From Isochrysis galbana (Eukaryota > Haptophyta > Isochrysidales > Isochrysidaceae), in assembly GCA_018136815.1 (NCBI GenBank), contig CM030940.1:18701-82700 (forward strand): a stretch of 64,000 nt of DNA. Reading direction: 5' to 3'. The position numbers and the translations under genes are program-made. Below the pieces are notes generated by a model. The model did not search any database, was not told the origin of the DNA, and saw only the letters and a list, made by a program, of their open reading frames with translations. Positions 55,830-64,000 of the stretch are shown here, piece after piece (positions within the stretch are counted from its first letter, which is position 1; each line of letters starts with the position of its first letter).

Positions 55830-56591
55830 GTGCTAGCAGGCACCCCTCCTTCGCTACCTGTGGTCGCCTCAGTCACCAGAGAGGTGCTGGCGTCGCAAGT
55901 GGTCGACACGTCGACACGCCGCGCAGCCTATCTATACCCTCACCACTGCCTCTACGTACACGTACGCAACCTTGTGGTGTGCCGCCGCTCTCCGTCCGGC
56001 CCCACCCACTATCTCGTTGATTCCGCTCTGGCGGTCAACAAATCCCTGGTTGATACAGGCGCTGGTCCCTCAGTCGTCACTACTGAGCTGCTAGCGCACC
56101 TACCGCGCGATGCATGCGTGCAATTCGAGCGCGCGGTTGACCGGCCGGCCGTCGTGGGGCCAGACGGTAACCCACTCCTTGTGCGTGGCTACGCCACTAT
56201 CGTCTTCTCTCTCGCTAATGTTGAATTTCGCCACCGCTTTCTTCTGGTCGATGGGGCGCCCATGCTGCTCTTGGGAAATGACTTCCTGGAAGCGCACGCC
56301 GCTTGCATCAACCTAGCCTCCGCCGCTGACGGCAATAGCCGCCTCACCCTTACCGTTAACGACCGTCGCATACACACGACGGTCTCCACTCGCCCTCGTT
56401 CTACCGCGGCGCCGCTCGCCGTGGTAGCCGCAATCGACCTGCCTAACCAGTGCACTGAGCTCCTCCTGGGCCAGCCAGGCACTGAGGCCGCCGCCCAAAC
56501 GCCCTCCGAACCGCCGCTGCCCCCACTCGACCTCGCCTACGAGCCGCTCCCGCGCTATGATTTCTCTATAAGCCCCCACCCCCGCCGGTGA
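55830..56591 (+). pseudogene. Retroelement aspartic protease fragment
   Basis: It holds NKSLVDTGAGPSVVTTELL (active-site DTGA) and, further on, RFLLVDGAPMLLLGNDFLEA, the second conserved strand of retropepsins. It lies downstream of the integrase piece, reversed from the normal gene order. A C-rich run near 56570-56585 marks a frame change into the next ORF. Confidence 0.7.
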
Positions 56592-57097
56592 CCACCACTG
56601 ACGTCGTCGTGGAGCCCCTCTTTCCGCATTCGACTACCGCATCAACGGCCTCCCGGGAGTTCGCACTCTACGCCAGTGAGCCCGTCACTGTCCCGGCCAA
56701 ATCATCCAAAGGCACCTTCGCCGTCCGCATCCCCCTCGAGCTCCGCGAGTCACACCCTCACTCCGCGGTGCTTGTGGATCGTCTCCCCTCTCGTGATGGC
56801 CTAGACTTCCCGCCTCTCGTCGCCACGAGCGTGGAGACTCCAACCGATAAGGGTGAGGTCCTGGTTACAGCCAGGAACCTGTCCACCCGCCCTGTCACCC
56901 TGCTAGCCTACTCGCCGGTAGCATCTGCCCATGTGGAGTCCGTACTCCACGAGGCTAACCAAGCCCACGGCCCCACCGACGACGACCCCGAGGCCGTGCT
57001 CACCGATGCGCAGCGTGCTCTACTCGACTCAATTAATATCGACGGCGGGAAGGGTGATAGAGCGCGATGCCAGGTTCCAAACCCAAACCGTGACTAA
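56588..57097 (+). pseudogene. Ty3-like linker between protease and reverse transcriptase
   Basis: FAVRIPLELRESHPHSAVLV and GEVLVTARNLSTRPVTLLAY are the beta-rich linker typical of Ty3-like polyproteins, and DPEAVLTDAQRALLDSINID is like the segment before the reverse transcriptase. The reverse transcriptase itself is missing. Confidence 0.6.
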
Positions 57098-57250
57098 GAC
57101 TTCGCCCTGCGGCGGGGATGGGGTTTCGACTCCCGTCGCCACCAGGGGTGGAGAGTCCAGACCATCACGTTGGGGTAGGCGGTCCACGAGGACGGCGGCG
57201 TCCGGATAGTTTTCGGTGAGCTCAAGGGGCAAGCGCACGGCGAAGGTACC
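57029..57250 (-). pseudogene. Inverted second copy of the retroelement linker
   Basis: On the minus strand it reads GTFAVRLPLELTENYPDAAV, LVDRLPQRDGLDSPPLVATG and GEVLVTVWVWNLASRSITL, clearly homologous to 56716-56910 on the plus strand. The two copies face each other, so part of another element copy is inserted in inverted orientation. Confidence 0.75.
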
Positions 57251-58885
57251 CCGGGAGCGGCTCTAAACGTTCTAGGGGCCGTTCGGCGCTGTGAATAAAA
57301 GTATTTTGGGATCTTCCTTCCACAGCCGGTGTGGGAAGGAATGAAAGGAGAAGAATAAAAAAAGAGGAGAGAAGAAGAGAAATCTACCTGGAGAGCCAGG
57401 CCGACGGTGGTTGGACACTGAGACCACCCTTGGAAGACGTTAGAAATCGACCGATTCAGAGAAGATCCTGCTGGGGGTTGGACGAGGAGCCAGAGGTGGC
57501 CTGCTCGCGGCCTGGGAGAGAGAGGAAGGGAGAGAGGGAGAGGGAGAGGGAGAGGGAGAGAGAGGGAGAGGGAGGGAGAGGGAGGGAGAGGGCGAGAGAC
57601 GGAGGGCGAGAGGGAGGCTTAGAGGGAGGCCGAGAGAGAGGCTGTTGCAATGGAGCTCTCGTCTCTTCCTGAGAGCCCTGCGCCGCACGAGGGCAGCACG
57701 CAGGTGTGCCGCGAGAGAGAGAGGGGTGGAGGGAGGGAGGGAGAGGGAGGGAGGGAGGGAGGGAGAGGAAGAGAGAGTGGGAGATGGAGGGAGAGAGGGG
57801 GAGGGGGGGGCGGGGAAGGGAGGGAGGGAGAGAGGAGAGCGAGGAGGGGGAGGGGATTGAAATAGGAGGAGGAAAGGGAGCAGGCGCAGGACCAGGAGGA
57901 GAGACTCAAAGGAGAAGGGGGATCCAAAGAGGACGTCCACTATCAACCGCAAAGTCAACCTCTTCCTCCCTCTCTCCCTCCCTCCCTCCCTCCCCTCCCC
58001 TCCCTTCCTCCCTACCTCTCGGTCTCTCCTTCACTTTTGATCACCTCCAGCCCACAAACTCTAGTTCTCTCTCTCGCCCCACCTTCCTCTCTCTGCTTCC
58101 CTCCCTTTCCTCCCTCCTCCCCCTTCTCCGCCGCCTTCTCTTTCCGTCCGCCGCCCCAACCTCTTCGGTCTCTCCCCCAATCTCCTTCTCTTCTACCCAC
58201 CCCCCCGCCCTCCCCCCCCTTCACACTCACGTGTGCTCTGATTCTCAGTGGGGAAGCCCTACTCTCCCGACCTCTCAGGGTTGTAGTTTTGCCAACTTTC
58301 CCCGCCAACAAAAGCCCTGCTCACTTTGTCATACCCACAACCCCCCCCCACCCCCCCCGCCCCCCCTTCCCCAAGGGTGCTCCCCTCTCTCATTTGCCCT
58401 TCATCCCTTCTCTCTTCCTCGCTCTCTGCTTTCCTTCCACTGCCCAACGCTCCGCCTAGTCTACCTCTTCTGCTGCCTCCTCCGTCCTTGGAGGTGCTGA
58501 TCAGAAAGGGGCGAGCTGCATTACTTTTCCGCCTTCCTGCGAATTTTCTTTTCGCGCTGGAGAGAGGTCGTGACGGCTTCTCTCTAGCTACTCAGGCTGG
58601 ATGTGGGCGCAGAGGCTGAGGCCCTCAGCCATAGCCGCGCGGACTGCCCCTTTGCGCCTCCTGCACACCTCCAGCCTCCTGTAGTCGCAAGGGGGCATCA
58701 GCGGTGGCATGACTCCGAGAATGCGGAGAGGTGGGGAGAGACAGATGGGGTAGATACGTTGCTCTTCCTCTGGATGCTCTGCCCTGTACCCAGCTGCCAC
58801 GCCCTCGCTACGGTTCTCACCCCGCTTCACCCTTAATGCTTGCTCATCTGCTAACAGACGACGGACGAGCCGCACAAGTATCACG
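57251..58885. repeat. Purine tract followed by pyrimidine tract
   Basis: 57340-57880 is purine-rich (GAGGGAGAGG repeats), and 57955-58470 is pyrimidine-rich. The switch occurs within less than 100 bases. The cyclase gene follows. A small ORF at 58603 is not supported. Confidence 0.75.
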
Positions 58886-61800
58886 ATGACGGGCAGCAGC
58901 AAGTGCTCGGGCGTCGGCACGAGGTCCAACGGCCGCCTTGCACGCACCGGCCACCTCACCCGCCGCTCTTCAGCGAGGAGGGTGCCCGTGCGCGAGCTCT
59001 GCACGCTTTGCTCTGGCGTCTGATTCTGAGTGCGCACTGTCCCCTTGCTAACGCAGAACCCCGGCGCACAGGATGAGCATGGGCGGGCGGCGAGCGCGCG
59101 TGACGTTGCGCAACAGCCCACAGGCTCCCATTGGCGGCGCGCGCATACGCTCATTTACGCGCGAAGGCTGGCGCACACGACGGCGGCGCACATGCACCTG
59201 ACCACCTCGAAGCGCGAACCGTCGGCCGTTCAGCGGATCTCGAACGGCGAGCTTGTTGGCGACGAGGCCGGGCTGGGAGAGCGAACTCAGCGCGAACGCA
59301 AGACGAGCCGGTGGGGCGGGACAACACAGTGCGGCTGCGCGATACCGGTGTTCGCGCTAGTGGTCTGGCCCTCTTTCTCGCGCGAGCTCGAGTGGGAGTA
59401 CTTTTTCTACTCCATCGCCGCAAGCCGTGGCTCCATTGCGCGAGTGTGCGGCGCCCTCGCAGTGCAAGCGGTCGGCGAGGTCGTGTACCTCTCAATTAAT
59501 GCGGCAGCCGATGCGGCGGGGCCAACGCAGGTGGCAGCGGGCTCGCCACATGCGATCCTCTTCTTCTTCGGTCGGCTGGTGCGCCGCGGAGCCTCTTGCC
59601 AACCGCCCTGATTGAGCGTTGCAGTGGAGTCTACCGGTGCCGCACCACCCGCCCACGCTTCCCCCACACCTACCCCCACCCGACACGCAGCTCTTCGCGG
59701 CAGCCGCCTCGGGCATCGCCGCGCTCTTCGCATACTGCGGTCGCGCCGGCCTTAAGTCGCACCCGCGACTGCACTCGGTTGTCGTCCTCGTGCTGCTCTT
59801 TGTCGACGGTGTCATGATGAGCGCAGCCGATACCACCGAGGGCTCCTCCTCGCACACGGTAGGCGTGTGTCTGCGATGCTCGAGACGCGCCGTTGCGCTG
59901 CAATGACGCATTCGAGTGCGCCCCCGCCTTATCTCAGGTCTTGTTGGTCCTGCTTCATATCGTCGGTTACGCGGTGCTCGTCCCCCACCTACAGGAGAGC
60001 GCGCCGCCCACGCCATGAGCGGCGTCGGCACGTCGCCGCGTGTGCCTCCCCTTCCCGCCGGCTCCACCTTTGTGTGCCCGGATGCTGCCGCAGGCACGCC
60101 ACGTCACCTTCACCTTCTGGCTACTACTCGGCTGCCGCCTTGCGCTGGCAAAGTTCTGGAGGGTCCGAAACACCCTCATCTATTCCACTATGATCCATGG
60201 CATTGTCGTCAACTTGGTGAGCCTTTCATGGGCTGAGCAGTGCCTAGCGCAAGCTCATCGGCTGGCCGCGCTGCGGCATCCGCTGATGGTGTAACTCAAC
60301 CACTAGGGCGCGGCGTGCTCCGGTGAATGCCAGTTTTGCGCCCTGCCCCTGGACCACAGGTCGGGATGACGGTCGCCTGCCTGGCAGAGTCGCAGAATCG
60401 CGCCAATTTTCGCTCCTCACGTGTCTTGCTAGAGGAGGAAGGCGTCAAGGTGTCTATCAAGCCTCGCACTTTACAGCGCAAGCAGTCTGCGGTGCTGCGC
60501 TTTCGAGACAGGATGGGCCTGTGCGGCGCACATGCGATTGCCGCCCCACTCACCATTCGCTCAAGTCGTCGCCTTGAACCTCTTAGGTGGCGCTCCGCGA
60601 CGGTGTCCACCGGTTGCTGCTCAACACACTACCGGCGCCGATTGTTCGAGACATCGCTTCGGGCTTGACGCAGGCGCGCACTGCTTGCACGCATCGGCCG
60701 CCCCACGTGCAAAGAGTGCACCCAGTCGCCGAGGCCTGGGAGTGCCCTTGGTGCGCGTCGAAGCACCCGTCCCACCCTACGTTCGGACGCCTCTGCGATT
60801 CCGGCCGTCTCGCGTCACAGGTGGCGCACCGCTACGACGAGGTGACTGTCCTGCAAGCCGACATGGTCGGATTCACAAACCTCTCCGCGCAGCGCTCCGC
60901 TGAGTACGTGCTCGGACTGCTTAGTGACCTCTTCGACAAGTTTGACGCGCTTACAGAAGAGCACAAGACCCACAAGGTGCGGCCGCCTCACTCGTAGTGC
61001 ATGCATCTGCCGTCGTGCGGTCGTGCGATTCCCCCCCTTCCCCTCTCTCGCTCCCCCCCCCCCCCCTTTCCTTGCGCCGCCTGCTAGCCCCCCCCCCTCC
61101 CTCTCACCACTACCTTCACACCGGCTTCACCTCGCGCTAGGTGAAGACAATCGGCGATGCGTACGTGGTATGTTGCGGCGCTTTTGGGGAGGCGCCAAAC
61201 GCGGCGGAGGCTGCGCGTCGGGTCACGGCGATGGGCTTGTCAATGCTCGAGGAGGTACAGGCCGCCGCTCAGGAACGCGGGGTGGACATTGGCATCCGTG
61301 TGGGGGTACACACCGGTGCGCGCTGACTTGCCAAGCGGCGGTGGCGGCGCGAAGTGCCTTAACAGACTTCGCCGTGGGACTTGCCACCGGTTGCGCGCCC
61401 GCCCATCGGGCAACCCCTAACAACCGTTCGCAACCCACGCCCTCCATCCAATCTCGTTCCTAAGGCACCGCCATTGGCGGCATCATCGGAACCGTTCGTT
61501 TTCACTTCGATATGTGGGGGCGCGCCATGCTCGGCGCTGTGAAAATGGAGGAGACGGGAATCAAGGGCCGCGTACACCTCTCGGACGCGACAGCCGTACT
61601 CTTAGCACAGGCGCGTCGCGTTACCGGCCCTGGCGGCCTGAGGTCGCGCAACCCTGTGCGAATGCGCCCTCCACGCCCAGGATCCGCCAATGGAGGAGGG
61701 GTTGAGCCTTCTCTGCCGTGCGCACAGGTCCCTCGCCTCTCTCGCCAAGCGCCTCCTTTCTGCTCATTTGCCAGCCTCAACTCGAGGTCCGCGAGCGTCT

Positions 61801-64000
61801 CGACCTCTTCGCCGGCGCGCCCGACGATGCTCGAACCGGCTCGCTCCTCCTACCAAAAGACATCCTCTGAGTCCTCGAACTCCGCCGCCGCAGCCAAGGG
61901 GCTCGAGGCCGATGCTGTCTCCAGCAGCAGCGGTGGCGCCCTTGCCAACGGCGCCGCAGACCACGGCACCGACGGCTGGCTGCGAGGAGGGTGCTTCGAC
62001 CTCACCCCCGCCCTTGTGATGGACGCCGAGTTCCGGCAAAAATTCAAGATCGAGCGCACCTACTTCGCGTCTCTTCCGTTGGGAGCGGCTGCCGTGGGCC
62101 CCGCCAGAGGCAGTGCCGCCGGTGGCCTTGTGCGCAGGGGTGGGCTCTCTACCACGGGCGGCATTCCGAATGGCGGCATTCCGACTACTGCCGCAGCAGC
62201 CAGTAGGACGAACCGCCGCGTATCCTGGCCCGTTAGAGGCTCGACCGAGCGCGGCTCGTGCGGTTCGTATGACGACGAGTCGAGCAAGCGGCGAGCCGCT
62301 GGGGCTCGGAAGAGCAGCGAGGGGGCAGGAGGCTGCGATCGGCACTGCGGCCGGTCCGTCGTTCTGAACATTCAGCCGAACGCCGACGAAGGAAACGGCG
62401 GCGAGCACGTGGAGGGCGATCTGCGCGGCGCCACGGGCGCCTTGCCCCCTTTAGTCAAGACCGCGCTCCCCCGCGTCCGCTTATCCTCCGAGTCATTTAT
62501 GCGCCCATTCCGCGACGCAGACCCTCCCAACCGACGGCTCAGCCGCTTCCTCAGCCTGCAAGCCGGCGAGCCGGACTCCGTCGGCGACCCGATCCTGGCC
62601 ACCATGGACGACTTGTTTGCTCCCCACCCGCCCGCTAATCTGACTCCAGCTTGCCGTCGGAGAACCTCTCCTGGCTATGGGGCCGGCGAAGCCTCGCCAA
62701 CAACGAGTCCTAGCCGTTGCACCGCACCCCCATTGGCGACGCGCGCGCGCTCACTCTCGGCGCGATCGGCTGCTGCGGGAATCCTGGGCAGGCGGCTCAC
62801 GGAGTCGGGCTATGTCAGCCAGCAAGACAGCGATTCCTCGACGGAGGAGGACCAGGCGCGCGCCCCTCACCAGCGGCATGGCCATCTGTCCCGTGAGGCG
62901 CAATCGTCCAGAGACCCACCTTCCGGAGCCGGGCCTTCTTCCTCCTGGCTCTCCGAGTCGGCGGAAGCGCTCCTCGCTCGCGCGCGTCAAATAATGTCCG
63001 TAATGACTAACGCTGCAACCCTCGAGGACGCCATGCGCCCCGTCGTTAATGTGGGCCCAATTGTGGTGGCCAGTTCTCCTCCGCCTTCTCCACCTTCTAC
63101 GGGCGCTACCGCAAGAAGAGACATAGCACCTGGTTCTAGTGGGGCCTCACGCGCTACGACAGCTGATGGCGCAAGTCAGGCGCCGTCCGCACCGCGCCAC
63201 AGCGCGGCGGACGCGATTGCTGCGGAAGTCCCCTTCCGGGCGGCCACGATTCGGGCCTCGGCGCCCTGTCATGCGCCGCCTTTGGCTGAGCACGGCTTAG
63301 TGTGCGAGGTTGCACCGGACGCGGCTGGGCGACTTGCTCCGCCTCCGGGCCGGCGCACCACGGCGGCAAAATCGACCGCGTCTTCTGCGGCGTCTTGTGG
63401 AGCGTCCTTTCCACTGTCGTTTCTTGGCTTTCCTGCCACGAGTCACAATCGGGGCCCTGACACGTCCGCGTGGAACCAACCCGGCAGTAGTCAAGGAGCC
63501 GACACTGAGACACCTCGCAACGCCATGTCGAGCGTGGCCTCGTCAGCCCCCGGGCTCATTGGTGGGATAAGCGCCGGAAGCCTGCGGGGTCAGAGCGCAG
63601 TGTCAGCTGCAAGCGCTAGAGGACAAAGCGCCGTTTCCGCCAGTGTTGGCACCCACGCTCGTCTACCGGCCAAGACGCGCCTCGACTCGTCGGAGATTCA
63701 TGAGCACGGGTGCTTTGTTGATGAGACCAACTTTTTTGTCAAGGTCCCGCGGCACGATACGTCGACGCTCCGTCGAGGATGGGGGGGCTCTGGTCTAGGC
63801 CTTGGCAGTGCCAGAGGCCTCGCAATGAGTCTCTCTGCTACGGCAGACTCGGTGCCGGTATCGACAGGCGGAGGGCGCGGCGGAGGCAACGAAGGTTTCG
63901 GCGATCCGGGTGCGGGCGGCGGTGGCCCCAGCGGCCCCATTGGCGGTGCCGTGGAGGATGCTCGGCGTAGCTCGGCCGTTACACTCGCCGACGTCTCTGC
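58886..64000 (+). CDS. Membrane-bound class III adenylyl cyclase with long tail, 3' end outside
   Basis: Makes cAMP from ATP if active. Likely exons: 58886-59017, 59057-59530, 59691-59858, 59938-59973, 60094-60216, 60360-60449, 60587-60673 (or on to 60976), 60821-60976, 61141-61315, and 61466 to the end. Exons 2-6 encode about six membrane helices (YFFYSIAASRGSIARV, VVVLVLLFVDGVMM, FTFWLLLGCRLALAKF). The cyclase domain follows: RYDEVTVLQADMVGFTNLSA (first metal Asp), KTIGDAYVV (second Asp and the purine-selecting Lys) and FDMWG (Asp that selects adenine). In the usual Asn/Arg block, WGRAMLGAVKMEETG has Leu and Lys instead. One base is missing near 61500 relative to the expected frame. After the domain a Ser/Gly/Pro-rich frame stays open to 64000. 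The N-terminal exons and start are tentative. Confidence 0.7.

Noticed and set aside
57440..58500. Ser/Leu/Pro-rich and Arg/Glu/Gly-rich ORFs
   Set aside because: They follow directly from the purine and pyrimidine tracts.
61764..62408. 214-residue minus-strand ORF
   Set aside because: Antisense to the open cyclase-tail frame; no motif.

Overview
The window is nuclear DNA of a GC-rich, intron-containing eukaryote. The best guess is a flagellated alga with a secondary plastid, most like a haptophyte; that is inference. The support is: proteins with a hydrophobic leader followed by a transit-like segment (giant repeat protein, PDZ protein), a CFAP36-type ciliary protein, a cellulose-synthase-type glycosyltransferase, a 7TM receptor and a class III cyclase, short GT-AG introns, and very dense retroelements, DNA transposons and simple repeats. 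Two 100-base N runs (8501-8600, 52196-52295) are assembly gaps.

Layout of host genes: 1-3144 (+) is the 3' part of a cellulose-synthase-like GT2 gene. 4822-16105 (-) is one giant plastid-type protein, split by the first gap, built from dozens of WLARLD-x-P-x-WG motifs; five near-identical 711/714-bp blocks lie in its middle. 20440-21794 (+) is a two-exon PDZ protein with a plastid-type leader. 29958-32606 (+) is a seven-exon TPR-CS protein. 36711-37942 (-) is a two-exon GPCR-like protein. 40512-42494 (-) is a four-exon protein with two EF-hands, a HET/TIR-like domain and leucine-rich repeats. 49289-50650 (+) is CFAP36-like. 52296-52473 (-) is the first exon of a PDI/thioredoxin-like protein, cut by the second gap. 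58886-64000 (+) is a membrane-bound class III adenylyl cyclase with a long disordered tail that runs off the window.

Mobile DNA fills the rest: a TRIM-type LTR element with 195-bp LTRs (22591-23812); a non-autonomous LINE derivative with a perfect 17-bp target duplication (26334-28986); a LINE reverse-transcriptase fragment (35079-36145); a 2.15-kb element with 28-bp terminal inverted repeats and two head-to-head ORFs (32923-35071); a hAT-like non-autonomous element with an 8-bp target duplication (45770-47093); a scrambled Ty3-like retroelement (54202-57250); and several short repeat families, including a 154-bp repeat that can fold into hairpins. A 20-bp palindrome marks the 5' ends of LINE-like pieces at four places. 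Every host gene whose start is in the window has a long purine/pyrimidine tract near its 5' end.

The genes do not form one pathway. The repeat protein and the PDZ protein point to the plastid; the GPCR-like protein, the cyclase, CFAP36 and the EF-hand/LRR protein point to signalling and the flagellum.
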